NCBI GenBank assembly: GCA_020638655.1
Contig: JACKIC010000008.1
Coordinates: 62,001-126,000, forward strand
Length of the DNA: 64,000 bases
Reading direction: 5' to 3'
Source of the DNA: Planctomycetota bacterium
Lineage (GTDB): Bacteria; Planctomycetota; UBA1135; UBA2386
Notes under the pieces: model-generated
Database searches by the model: none
What the model saw: the letters and a program-made list of their open reading frames with translations, nothing else
Told to the model about the DNA's origin: nothing
Made by a program: the position numbers and the translations under genes
In this document: positions 53,036-61,209 of the stretch, one piece after another
Numbering within the stretch: position 1 is the first letter of the stretch
Layout of the letters: every line of letters begins with the position of its first letter

Positions 53036-54084
53036 GTGCCCTGGATCGGCAGGAAGAAGGTCTCGTAACGATCGAGAAACTGGTCCGTCAAAGTCTTTCG
53101 CTGCGCGACCGCGGCCGCAAGGGGCACCTCGACGATCTCGCCGGCCCGCATCGCCGCCATGAAGCCGAAACGCTGCTCGAGCACCAGGCGCGCGGCGCGG
53201 GCGCCCAGGCGCAGCGCGAAGATGCGGTCGAAGGCGATCGGCTGCCCCGCGCGCTGCAGGTGCCCGAGCACCAGGTGCCGGCTGTCCCAGCCGATGCGCT
53301 GCTTGATCTTCTTCGCGACCAGCTGCGCCATGCCGCCCGTCAGGTACTCGCCGAACTCGTCCTTCTCCATCGACGACAGACAGGCGCCGTTCTCGAACAC
53401 GCGCGTGCCTTCGGCGACCGCCACCACGGCCGAGTTGGCGCCACTGGCGCGCAACCGCAGCAGCTTCTCGCAGAGCTCCTCGATGTGAGCCGGACGCTCG
53501 GGCACCAGGATGCCCTCGGCGGCGGCCGCGACCCCGGCGTAGGCCGTGATCCAGCCGGCGTGCCGCCCCATGCATTCCACCACCATGACGCGGCTGTGCG
53601 ACTCGGCGGTGCTGCGCAGGTCGTCCATGGCGCGCGTCGCCACCTCGACCGCCGAGAAGAACCCGAACGTGAAGTCGGTGGCCTCGAGGTCGTTGTCGAT
53701 CGTCTTGGGGATGCCGACGACCTTGACGCCGTGTTCGCGGTGCAGGCGCTCCGCCGCGCCGAGGGTGCCCTCGCCGCCGATCGCGACCAACGCGTCGAGC
53801 CGGTGTCGCGCGATCGTCGCCAGCACCTTGGGCACCATCACGTCGGGGTCGCGGTACGGGTTGTCGCCGCTGCTGCCGATCAAGGTGCCGCCGTGGATCA
53901 ACAGGTGCTGGAAGTCGGCGTGGTTCAGCGCCACCGACTCGTCGTGGATGAGGCCGCGCCAACCGTCGGCGAAGCCGATCAGCTCGGCCTCCGCCGCGAC
54001 CAGGCGCCGCCCCAGGCCACAGATCGCCGCGTTCAGACCGGGCGCGTCCCCGCCCCCGGTCAACACCCCCACGCGCATGCTCAA
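53032..54084 (-). CDS. pfkA: 6-phosphofructokinase (group III, ATP-type signature)
   Basis: 350 residues. VGVLTGGGDAPGLNA at the N-terminus, GGEGT at 103-107, PKTIDND at 126-132, MVVECMGRHAGWITA and GHLQRAGQPIAFDR later. Phosphofructokinase phosphorylates fructose 6-phosphate. The residue after GGE is Gly rather than Asp, the ATP-type state, while Lys precedes TIDND, the PPi-type state; this G/K pairing is seen in group III enzymes such as actinomycete ATP-dependent PFKs. ATP as donor is the better guess. It is co-transcribed with neighbouring genes by ATGA overlaps at both ends. Confidence 0.9.
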   Translation of the reverse strand: MSMRVGVLTGGGDAPGLNAAICGLGRRLVAAEAELIGFADGWRGLIHDESVALNHADFQHLLIHGGTLIGSSGDNPYRDPDVMVPKVLATIARHRLDALVAIGGEGTLGAAERLHREHGVKVVGIPKTIDNDLEATDFTFGFFSAVEVATRAMDDLRSTAESHSRVMVVECMGRHAGWITAYAGVAAAAEGILVPERPAHIEELCEKLLRLRASGANSAVVAVAEGTRVFENGACLSSMEKDEFGEYLTGGMAQLVAKKIKQRIGWDSRHLVLGHLQRAGQPIAFDRIFALRLGARAARLVLEQRFGFMAAMRAGEIVEVPLAAAVAQRKTLTDQFLDRYETFFLPIQGT

Positions 54085-54755
54085 GACAGTCCCCCCATGT
54101 TCGAGTCGTCGTCGATCGGGTAGCGCGGTCCCGTGAACGGCACGCCGTCGTCGACCGGCGGCGCGACCTCCGCGCCCTTGCCGAGCTTGCCCGAGAAGCC
54201 GCAGAACTCGAGCTCGTACTCGGCCCGCCCGCCGTCGGCGAGGCGCACGAGCTCCGCGCAGCGATCGGCGAGCGCCACGCGCAGGCGCTGGCTCGCGGCG
54301 AGGCTGTTGCTGCCCTCGGCGCAGTGGAACTGGCCGCGCACGAGGAACTTCCTGGGCCCCTGCGGCGTGACCTGCACCCGCATGCGCGTGACCTCGGGCA
54401 GCGCCTCACCCGCCTTCTGCAGGGCGCTCTCGAGCGCCTCGCGCGCGATGCGCACCACCCCGGTCGGCGTCTCGCTGAGCACGAACGGCTCGGGCGGCGT
54501 GCCGCCGCTGCGCCGCACGAGCCACGCGAAGTTGAGCAGCAGCAGCGCCAGCGCCGCCGCGAACGCGAACCAGGCGAAGGTCGTGCCGAGCGGCAGCATC
54601 AGCACGCGGGCGTCCTGACCCGGCACGGGCCACTCGAAGCCGAGCGCCTGCGGTCGCACGAAGGCGACCACGAACAACGCGGCCACGGCGTTGGCGCCGA
54701 CGACGTTCGCGAACAGGAGCAACCGGCCGCCGACGCTGCGCTGTTTCTGCGGCAT
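54081..54755 (-). CDS. AmaP/Asp23-like membrane protein
   Basis: 224 residues with two membrane helices at about 11-34 and 54-80, separated by a short extracytoplasmic loop. The C-terminal domain GVVRIAREALESALQKAGEALPEVTRMRVQVTPQG and FLVRGQFHCAEGSNSLAASQRLRVALADRCAELV resembles the alkaline-shock-protein anchor AmaP family of Firmicutes and relatives. Topology puts the domain in the cytoplasm. It lies 11 bases after accC and overlaps the pfkA start by four, so it belongs to the acc operon. A role in membrane or fatty-acid-related stress is possible but not shown. Confidence 0.6.
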   Translation of the reverse strand: MPQKQRSVGGRLLLFANVVGANAVAALFVVAFVRPQALGFEWPVPGQDARVLMLPLGTTFAWFAFAAALALLLLNFAWLVRRSGGTPPEPFVLSETPTGVVRIAREALESALQKAGEALPEVTRMRVQVTPQGPRKFLVRGQFHCAEGSNSLAASQRLRVALADRCAELVRLADGGRAEYELEFCGFSGKLGKGAEVAPPVDDGVPFTGPRYPIDDDSNMGGLS

Positions 54756-54766
54756 CGAAGAAGGGC

Positions 54767-56113
54767 CTACCGCGGCGAGAAGTAACGATCGATGAAGCCG
54801 GTGTCGATCTCGCCGGCGCAGAAGTCCGAGTGCTCGAGCACGCGCAGGAACAGGCTCGCGGTGGTGCTGATGCCGTCCAGGGTCAGCTCCTGCAGGGCGC
54901 GGCGGGCCACCTCGATGGTCTGCTTGCGCGTCGGCCGGTGGATGATCAGCTTGCCGACCATCGAGTCGTAGTGCGGCGGCACCGTGTAGCCCTGGTAGAT
55001 GTGGCTGTCCCAGCGCACGCCGGGCCCCGCGGGCGCGACGAACGTCTTGATGGTGCCGGGGCTCGGCTTGAAGTTGTGGTCAGGATCCTCCGCGTTGATG
55101 CGGAACTCCATCGCGTGGCCGCGCAGCTTGATGTCCTCCTGGCGCCACGACAGCCGCTCGCCGGCGGCGATGCGGATCATCTCGCGGATCAGGTCGGTCT
55201 CGGTGACCATCTCGGTGACCGGGTGCTCGACCTGGATGCGCGAGTTGATCTCGATGAAGTAGAAGTTCTTGTCCTTGTCGAGCAGGAACTCCACGGTGCC
55301 GGCCGAGTAGTACTTGGCGGTCTTCGCGAGCCGCACCGCGGCCTCGCCCATCGCCTGCCGCGTCGCTTCGTCGAGCACCGGACACGGGCTCTCCTCGAGC
55401 AACTTCTGGTGGCGCCGCTGCAGCGAGCAGTCGCGCTCGCCGAGGTGCACGACGTTGCCGTGCTGGTCGGCCATGATCTGGATCTCGACGTGGCGCGGCT
55501 TCTCGATGAACTTCTCGATGTAGACGGTCGAGTCCTTGAACGCCTTCTCGGCCTCGCTGCGCGCCGAGTGGTAACCGGTCACCAGGCTCGGCTCGTTGTG
55601 CGCGACGCGCATGCCGCGTCCGCCGCCGCCGGCCGCGGCCTTGATCAGCACCGGGAAGCCGATCTTGCGCGCGCATTCGAGCGCGTCCTGCTCGTTGTCG
55701 ACGGGACCGTCGGAGCCCGGCACGGTCGGCACGCCCGCGTCGCGCGCGAGCCGCTTGGCAGCGACCTTGTCGCCGCATTCGGCGATGGCCGTCGGCGAAG
55801 GGCCGATGAACTTGATGTTGCAGCTCTGGCAGACCTCGGCGAAGTGGTCGTTCTCCGAGAGGAAGCCGTAGCCCGGATGGATCGCGTCGGCGTCGGCGAT
55901 CTCGGCCGCGGCGATGATCGCGGGGATGTTGAGGTAGCTGTCCGTGCTCGGCGCCGGCCCGATGCAGATGGTCTCGTCGGCGTAGCGCAGGTGCAGGGAG
56001 TCGCGGTCGGCCTCGCTGTAGACCGCGACGGACTCGATGCCGAGGTCCTTGCAGGCGCGCAGGATGCGGAGGGCGATCTCGCCGCGGTTGGCGATCAGGA
56101 TGCGATGGAACAT
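54767..56113 (-). CDS. accC: Biotin carboxylase subunit AccC
   Basis: 448 residues. N-terminal biotin-carboxylase domain FHRILIANRGEIALRILRACKDLGIESVAVYSE, ATP-grasp loop AAGGGGRGMR near 159-168, HVEIQIMADQHGNVVHLGERDCSLQRRHQKLLEESP, and the catalytic FIEINSRIQVEHPVTEM block. AccC carboxylates the biotin on AccB using bicarbonate and ATP, the first half of malonyl-CoA synthesis. Motifs and length match the standard enzyme. It is 22 bases downstream of accB, and with asd and moaC forms one run. accA/accD are elsewhere. Confidence 0.96.
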   Translation of the reverse strand: MFHRILIANRGEIALRILRACKDLGIESVAVYSEADRDSLHLRYADETICIGPAPSTDSYLNIPAIIAAAEIADADAIHPGYGFLSENDHFAEVCQSCNIKFIGPSPTAIAECGDKVAAKRLARDAGVPTVPGSDGPVDNEQDALECARKIGFPVLIKAAAGGGGRGMRVAHNEPSLVTGYHSARSEAEKAFKDSTVYIEKFIEKPRHVEIQIMADQHGNVVHLGERDCSLQRRHQKLLEESPCPVLDEATRQAMGEAAVRLAKTAKYYSAGTVEFLLDKDKNFYFIEINSRIQVEHPVTEMVTETDLIREMIRIAAGERLSWRQEDIKLRGHAMEFRINAEDPDHNFKPSPGTIKTFVAPAGPGVRWDSHIYQGYTVPPHYDSMVGKLIIHRPTRKQTIEVARRALQELTLDGISTTASLFLRVLEHSDFCAGEIDTGFIDRYFSPR

Positions 56114-56135
56114 CGGCGGTGGTCTCGCGGGCGGG

Positions 56136-56744
56136 CTACCGGATGAGGAACAGGGGCTGGCCGTACTCGACCGGCTCGCCGTTCTTGACCAGCACGTCGA
56201 GGATCTCGAACTCGCGCTCGGCCTTGATCTCGTTCATCACCTTCATCGCCTCGATGATGCACAGGGTGCGGTCGGCGGTGACGCGGTCGCCGGCCTTGCA
56301 GAACGGCTCGGCGTCGGGCGACGCGGCGCGGTAGAAGGTGCCGAGCATCGGCGACTTGAACACCTCACCCTCGGGTTCGGCGGGCGCGCCGGCGGCGGCC
56401 GGCGCCGCGGCGCCGGCAACGGACGGCATCGGGGCCATGGCCATGGGCGCCATCGCCATCGGCGGCGGGGCCGCGTAGGTCACCGTCTGCGGCTCGGTGC
56501 GCCGCACCCGCCAGCGCGTGCCGACGTCCTCGACCTCGACCTCCACCACACCCTTCTGCTCCATCAGCTCCATCAGACGCTCGAGCTGGCCCAGCCGGTC
56601 CGCGCCCGGGCTCGCGGCGCCGCGGCTCCTCTTGGCACCACCGGGCGCCGGCTTCTTGGGCTTCGCAGCGGCGGCCTTGCCGGAGCTGCTGGGGGCCTTG
56701 CTGGTGGAACGGGCTTTGGTCGGGCTCTTGCGCTTTGCTGCCAT
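56136..56744 (-). CDS. accB: Biotin carboxyl carrier protein AccB
   Basis: 202 residues from the ATG at 56742-56744, preceded by AGAGGA at a good distance. A long Lys/Ala/Pro-rich N-terminal tail (about 50 residues) precedes LGQLERLMELMEQKGVVEVEVED. An Ala/Pro/Met-rich hinge (PPPMAMAPMAMAPMP) leads to the biotinyl domain with EAMKVMNEI; the lysine near 165 is biotinylated. The motif reads EAMKV rather than the usual EAMKM. AccB carries biotin between AccC and the transcarboxylase. The basic tail is longer than in E. coli. Confidence 0.94.
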   Translation of the reverse strand: MAAKRKSPTKARSTSKAPSSSGKAAAAKPKKPAPGGAKRSRGAASPGADRLGQLERLMELMEQKGVVEVEVEDVGTRWRVRRTEPQTVTYAAPPPMAMAPMAMAPMPSVAGAAAPAAAGAPAEPEGEVFKSPMLGTFYRAASPDAEPFCKAGDRVTADRTLCIIEAMKVMNEIKAEREFEILDVLVKNGEPVEYGQPLFLIR

Positions 56745-56867
56745 CGAGGGGTTCCTCTGGGACCTGACGAGTTCAGAGTGGCGCAAGTGAAGGGTGGAAG
56801 GCGCCTGGAGTCCAGCGCGAGCTGACCGTTCCGCGGCTTCCCCCGCCCGCCCACACACCCTGCGCAA

Positions 56868-57863
56868 TCAGAGCAGTTCGGCGATCTGCACCGCGTTGAG
56901 CGCCGCGCCCTTGCGCAGCTGGTCGCCGCACAGCCAGTAGCTCAGCCCCGTGTCGAAGGCGCGCGCCGCGCGCACCCGACCGACCGCCACCGCGTCCCTG
57001 CCGCTCATCGGCAGCGGCATCGGATAGCGGCGGTGCGCCGGGTCGTCGACGAGCTCGAGCCCGGGCGACGCCGCGAACAGCTCGCGCGCCTGCTGCGGCG
57101 ACAGCGGCCGCTGCAGCTGCACGGTCACGGCCTCGCTGTGGCAACGTTCGACCGGCACGCGCACGCAGGTCGCGTCGACGGGCAGCTCGGGCAGGCCGAG
57201 GATCTTGCGCGTCTCGAGCAGCAGCTTGCTCTCTTCCTTGGTGTAGCCGTCGGCCTCGAACACGTCGATGTGCGGGAACAGGTTGAACGCCAGCCGATGC
57301 GGCAGCACGCGCGCCGGCAGCTCCTCGCCGGCGAGCGCGGCGGCGGTGCCGGCGCGCAGTTCCTCGACCGCCTGCTGGCCCGCGCCCGACGCGGCCTGGT
57401 AGGTCGCGACCACGACCGTGCGCAGCCCGGCGACGCGCTGCAGCGGCGCGAGCGTCAGCACCAGCAGGATCGTCGAGCAGTTCGGGTTGGCGAGGATGCC
57501 GCGGTGCAACTCGACCGCGATCGCGTTGACCTCGGGCACGACCAGCGGCACGTCGGCCTGCAGGCGGAACGCCGAGCTGTTGTCGACGACGGCCGCACCG
57601 GCGTCGACGGCGATCGGCACGAACCGCCGCGAGATGTCACCGCCCGCCGAGAAGAACGCCACGTCGACGCCGCGGAACGAGCCTTCGTCGAGGGCCTCGA
57701 CCAGGACCTGCTCGCCGCGGAACGGCAGCCGCTGCCCCGCCGAGCGCGGCGACGCCAACAGCCGCAGGCTGCGCACCGGGAAGTCCCGCGCGGCGAGCAC
57801 GTGCAGCAGGTCGTGACCGACCGCGCCGGTCGCGCCGACGATGGCGACGTGGCCGCCGCTCAC
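56868..57863 (-). CDS. asd: Aspartate-semialdehyde dehydrogenase
   Basis: 331 residues. The GTG at 57861-57863 overlaps the moaC stop (GTGA). NADP-binding VAIVGATGAVGHDLLHVLAARDFP, VDNSSAFR, the active-site ILANPNCSTI with the nucleophilic Cys near 128, and the catalytic His in VPVERCHSEAV near 239. Asd makes aspartate semialdehyde for lysine (diaminopimelate), threonine and methionine synthesis, and so supports peptidoglycan. Its length matches bacterial Asd. It is separated from accB by 123 bases, enough for an internal promoter. Confidence 0.95.
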   Translation of the reverse strand: MSGGHVAIVGATGAVGHDLLHVLAARDFPVRSLRLLASPRSAGQRLPFRGEQVLVEALDEGSFRGVDVAFFSAGGDISRRFVPIAVDAGAAVVDNSSAFRLQADVPLVVPEVNAIAVELHRGILANPNCSTILLVLTLAPLQRVAGLRTVVVATYQAASGAGQQAVEELRAGTAAALAGEELPARVLPHRLAFNLFPHIDVFEADGYTKEESKLLLETRKILGLPELPVDATCVRVPVERCHSEAVTVQLQRPLSPQQARELFAASPGLELVDDPAHRRYPMPLPMSGRDAVAVGRVRAARAFDTGLSYWLCGDQLRKGAALNAVQIAELL

Positions 57864-58396
57864 GGCTGCCTCCGCACAACTTCGCCCGCATCGCCGCGGT
57901 CGTAGTCACCCGACTTGCCGCCCGACTTGTGCAGCAGCTGCACGCGCTCGATCACGGCGCCGCGGCACAGCGCCTTGACCATGTCGTAGACGGTCAGCGC
58001 GGCGACTGCGGCGGCGGTCAGCGCCTCCATCTCGACGCCGGTCGGGCCGGTGGTGCGCGCCTCGGCGCGCACACGCAGGCCGTCGTCGCCGTCGGGCGCG
58101 AAGTCGACGCCGACCTTGCTGAGCGCGAGCGGATGGCACAGCGGGATCAGCCGCGAGGTCTCCTTGGCCGCCTGGATGCCGGCGACGCGCGCCACGGCCA
58201 GGGCCTCGCCCTTGGGCAGGTCTCCCGTCAGCAGCCGCGCACGCACCGCCGCGTCGAGGCGCAGCGTCGCTTCGGCGACGGCGACGCGCAGCGTCGCGGC
58301 CTTGCCGGAGACGTCGACCATGCTGGCGCGACCTTGGGCGTCGAGGTGGGTCAGACCGGGAGTTTCCGGCGTCGGATCGGGTTCGGCGTTGGCCAT
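57860..58396 (-). CDS. moaC: Cyclic pyranopterin monophosphate synthase MoaC
   Basis: 178 residues from the ATG at 58394-58396. The MoaC order is intact: GRASMVDVSGKAATLRVAVAEA, KGEALAVARVAGIQAAKETSRLIPLCHPLALSKV, GPTGVEMEALTAAAVAALTVYDMVKA and the C-terminal HKSGGKSGDY. MoaC, after MoaA, rearranges GTP-derived material into cyclic pyranopterin monophosphate for the molybdenum cofactor. No other moa gene is nearby. It is the first gene of the run, and a candidate promoter element lies 21 bases upstream of its ATG. Confidence 0.95.
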   Translation of the reverse strand: MANAEPDPTPETPGLTHLDAQGRASMVDVSGKAATLRVAVAEATLRLDAAVRARLLTGDLPKGEALAVARVAGIQAAKETSRLIPLCHPLALSKVGVDFAPDGDDGLRVRAEARTTGPTGVEMEALTAAAVAALTVYDMVKALCRGAVIERVQLLHKSGGKSGDYDRGDAGEVVRRQP

Positions 58397-58416
58397 GGCG
58401 ACAGGGAGCGTCCCGG

Positions 58417-58424
58417 ACCTATAC
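58417..58424 (-). promoter_or_regulatory. Candidate -10-like element GTATAGGT for moaC
   Basis: On the minus strand it reads GTATAGGT, 21 bases upstream of the moaC ATG. The same octamer occurs on the plus strand at 58501-58508. An AT-rich octamer repeated in opposite directions in a GC-rich divergent gap is a reasonable promoter candidate; no -35 is evident. Confidence 0.35.
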
Positions 58425-58500
58425 CCAGCGCGGCGCGCCGCGTCGCCCCGTGTTCCGCCCCCCGCAGCGGAAATCCGTTCTGCAACTCCGCGGCAGCCAC

Positions 58501-58508
58501 GTATAGGT
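58501..58508 (+). promoter_or_regulatory. Candidate -10-like element GTATAGGT toward S41 protease
   Basis: GTATAGGT on the plus strand, the mirror partner of the minus-strand copy at 58417-58424. If used, it would give a leader of about 220 bases containing the hairpin at 58510-58525 and the dyad at 58700-58714. Unproven. Confidence 0.3.
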
Positions 58509-58509
58509 G

Positions 58510-58525
58510 CGTTCGGTGACGAACG
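58510..58525 (+). other. GTGA-loop hairpin in S41 leader region
   Basis: CGTTCG at 58510-58515, loop GTGA, and CGAACG at 58520-58525 form a perfect six-base stem with a GNRA-type loop, directly after the candidate plus-strand promoter. It could be a 5'-leader structure of the S41 transcript. Confidence 0.35.
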
Positions 58526-58699
58526 GCCCTTGGCAACGACTGCTCCGCCAGCCCCGGCGCGGGACGCCCGCGAGCACGGTGACCGCCGTGTTTTCGATGC
58601 ATCCCGAGCCGCCCGAAGACCGATCTCATCTTGTCCGGCGCAGCCAGCTTGCCTGCGACTGCCAGTGCGACCGCGCCGGCCGCTGCTCCTTTTTGCCAC

Positions 58700-58714
58700 G
58701 GGCACCGGGTGCCC
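58700..58714. promoter_or_regulatory. 15-base dyad upstream of S41 protease
   Basis: GGGCACC-G-GGTGCCC is a perfect dyad centred on 58707, ending 25 bases before the S41 ATG. It could be a dimer binding site or a short mRNA hairpin covering the start region. Confidence 0.35.
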
Positions 58715-58739
58715 TGCCCAGCTGGGCCACAACCAACCC

Positions 58740-61112
58740 ATGAACGTCGATGCACGCGCGCGGCAACGAGCCGCTGGTCTGTCCGTCCCCCACGTCCTGC
58801 TGGTGCTGACCGCCGCCTGCGTCGCCCTGCTCGGCGGCCGCGCCAGCGCCCAGGACCTCGATCATCAGCTGCAGGCCCTGGTGACCCAGGCCGAGACCGC
58901 GTCGGTCGCCCGGCTCTACGAACTCGGCGAGGAGGCCGCCGATCTGGCCCCCGACCGCAACCCCGACCGCCTGCGCGACGCCGTGGTTCGCCTCGCCGGC
59001 CGGGGCGCGACCAGCGACCGCGCGCGCGTCCTCGGCGCACTGACGCTGCGCCAGCTCAAGAACGACGGCACCTACGGCAAGGACGTGCTCGACCTGCTGC
59101 AGCCGGTCGCCGCCAGCACCGACGTCGGGCTGCGCGCGGCCACCATGGCGATGCTCGGCGACGAGCGCTCCTTCAACGCCCGCATGCTGCCCGACGTGCG
59201 CAAGCTGGTGCTGGCGAGCTGCCAGGACGAGCTGGCCCCGCCGCTGGTGCGCATCGAGGCGGCCGTGGCCCTGTGGCGCGTCGGCGTCGGCGAGAAGGAG
59301 CGCGGCACCGCCAAGACCACGCTCGAGCAGTTCCTGCAGTCGAACGACCGCGAGCTGCGGCAGCGCGGCGCGCTGGCTCTGGCCGAGCTCAACGTCGAAG
59401 GCGGCCCGGCCTGGTCCGTGCTGCGCGAGATGCAGAACGAGCCGACCGATCTCGGCCGCCGCGCCCAGCTCTATCTCAAGCGCGCCGAGGAGCGCCGCGA
59501 GTTCGAGCAGATGATCGCACGCGTCGTCGAGCGCAACGCCGGCACCGCTCCCGCCGGCGGCGAGGACGACGAGTACCGGGTGCTCGACGAGCTGCGCGCG
59601 CGCATCCACGCACAGCACATCCAGGGCAGCTCCTTCACCGACAAGGAGCTCGTCGAATACGCGGCCAAGGGCATGCTGCAGGGCACCGACCAGCACAGCG
59701 CCTTCTTCACCAGCGACGAGTTCCAGCGCTTCTTCTTCGAACTCAACCGCGAGTACGGCGGCATCGGCGCGTTCGTGAACTTCGACCAGGACGGCGACTT
59801 CTCGATCGTGCGCCCGATCTACTCCGGCCCCGCCTACAAGGCCGGCCTCAAGAGCGGCGACAAGATCCTCGAGGTCGACGGCTGGGAGACGGCCGGCCAC
59901 ACCACCGACGAGATCATCAGCAAGCTCAAGGGCCGCCCCGAGACGCCGGTGGTGCTGAAGTGGTTCCGCGCCGGCCTGCAGGAGGCCCAGGAGATCTCGA
60001 TCGTGCGCCAGCAGATCTCGGTGCCCGCGGTCAACTCGGCGATGATCCCCGGCGACATCGGCTACATCGAGCTGATCAACTTCTCGAGCAACATCAACCA
60101 GGAGCTGCACGCGGCGCTCGCCGACCTGATGCGCCGCGGCGCCAAGGGCATCGTGCTCGACGTGCGCAACAACACCGGCGGCCTGTTGACCCAGGCCCGC
60201 GACGTGGTCGAGACCTTCATCCCCGGCGAGAAGCTCGTCGTCTACACCGAGGGCCCCAGCGAGCCGCGCCGCACCTACAACACCCGCGACCGCGCCGTCT
60301 GCGACCTGCCGCTCACCGTGCTGACCAACCGCTTCTCGGCGTCGGCGAGCGAGATCACCGCGGGCGCACTGCAGGACCACGGCCGCGCCGTGATCATCGG
60401 CACGCGCTCGTACGGCAAGGGCAGCGTGCAGAACCTGCTGCCGCTGCGCAGCGACCCCGCCGAGCCGTTCGAGGACCTCAACGACGACGGCATCTGGGAG
60501 GAGGGTGAGCCCTACACCGACCGCAACAAGAACGGCAAGTACGACGTCGGCGCGCACATCAAGCTGACCGTCGCCAAGTACTACCTGCCCAGCGGTCGCT
60601 GCCCGCACCGCGAGTACGACAAGGAAGGCCGCATCGTCGACCCGCACTGGGGCGTGCGCCCGGACAAGGAGGTCGAGCTGCTCGAGAACAAGCCCGAGGA
60701 CGCCTGGAAGAACAGCGTCGTGATCGGCCTGCTCAAGAAGAACGTGTTCCGCGAGTACGTGCACGAGCAGCTGCCCAAGCACACCGACCTGTTCCGCCAG
60801 CTCGCCGAGGGCGACGACGGCGACCCGTCGCGCTACCCCGAGTTCGACAAGTTCTACGAGGGGCTCAACACCGGGCTCTCGAAGGACGACGTGCGGCGCT
60901 GGCTGCGCTACGAGGTCCGCGACCAGATCAGCGACCTGCGCGGCGCGGTCTATCCCGGCCAGCGCCTGCTCGGCGATCCGCAGGAGGACGCCCAGCTGCA
61001 GGAGGCGGTGCGCACGCTGCTCAGCGAGATCGGCAAGGACATCCGCGACGTGCCGGCCTACGCCAAGGTCCTCAAGATCAAGTTCGACGAGAAGCAGGCC
61101 GCGGCCAAGTAG
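58740..61112 (+). CDS. S41-family C-terminal processing protease with HEAT-like N-terminus
   Basis: 790 residues from the ATG at 58740. Signal peptide about 15-38 (VLLVLTAACVALLGGRASA). Residues ~40-270 form a helical HEAT-like region. A PDZ domain follows (IVRPIYSGPAYKAGLKSGDKILEVDGWE), then the S41 core: GYIELINFSSNINQELHAAL, IVLDVRNNTGGLLTQARDVVETFI, the nucleophile Ser in NRFSASASEITAGAL and the Lys in RSYGKGSVQ. An insertion near 576-602 carries two Ca-loop-like DxNxDG/DxNxNG motifs. CtpA-type proteases cut exported proteins from the C-terminus. The Ser/Lys pair is present, so it should be active. The calcium-loop insertion is an unusual addition. Confidence 0.9.
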   Translation: MNVDARARQRAAGLSVPHVLLVLTAACVALLGGRASAQDLDHQLQALVTQAETASVARLYELGEEAADLAPDRNPDRLRDAVVRLAGRGATSDRARVLGALTLRQLKNDGTYGKDVLDLLQPVAASTDVGLRAATMAMLGDERSFNARMLPDVRKLVLASCQDELAPPLVRIEAAVALWRVGVGEKERGTAKTTLEQFLQSNDRELRQRGALALAELNVEGGPAWSVLREMQNEPTDLGRRAQLYLKRAEERREFEQMIARVVERNAGTAPAGGEDDEYRVLDELRARIHAQHIQGSSFTDKELVEYAAKGMLQGTDQHSAFFTSDEFQRFFFELNREYGGIGAFVNFDQDGDFSIVRPIYSGPAYKAGLKSGDKILEVDGWETAGHTTDEIISKLKGRPETPVVLKWFRAGLQEAQEISIVRQQISVPAVNSAMIPGDIGYIELINFSSNINQELHAALADLMRRGAKGIVLDVRNNTGGLLTQARDVVETFIPGEKLVVYTEGPSEPRRTYNTRDRAVCDLPLTVLTNRFSASASEITAGALQDHGRAVIIGTRSYGKGSVQNLLPLRSDPAEPFEDLNDDGIWEEGEPYTDRNKNGKYDVGAHIKLTVAKYYLPSGRCPHREYDKEGRIVDPHWGVRPDKEVELLENKPEDAWKNSVVIGLLKKNVFREYVHEQLPKHTDLFRQLAEGDDGDPSRYPEFDKFYEGLNTGLSKDDVRRWLRYEVRDQISDLRGAVYPGQRLLGDPQEDAQLQEAVRTLLSEIGKDIRDVPAYAKVLKIKFDEKQAAAK

Positions 61113-61133
61113 CCCGCGGCCGGGGGGGGCAGC

Positions 61134-61167
61134 GGTGCCCGGGACGCCTTCCGGTGTCCCCGGCGCC
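61134..61167 (+). terminator. Large imperfect hairpin after S41 gene
   Basis: GGTGCC (61134-61139), C, GGGACGCC (61141-61148), loop TTCC, GGTGTCCC (61153-61160), C, GGCGCC (61162-61167). This is a 14-base-pair stem with one C-C mismatch and two G-T pairs, 21 bases after the S41 stop and preceded by a run of eight Gs. There is no U-tract, so it may slow or protect rather than fully terminate transcription. Confidence 0.55.
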
Positions 61168-61209
61168 GGCGCGACAACCAACCTGCGCCGGTCCACGCCC
61201 AACCGCCGC

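Larger units (their letters stand above)
58397..58739. other. Divergent intergenic region moaC / S41 protease, 343 bases
   Basis: It holds promoters for both directions. Visible structure: an inverted repeat with ACCTATAC at 58417-58424 and GTATAGGT at 58501-58508, a GTGA-capped hairpin at 58510-58525, and a 15-base dyad at 58700-58714 just before the S41 ATG. No gene larger than short ORFs is convincing here. Confidence 0.6.
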
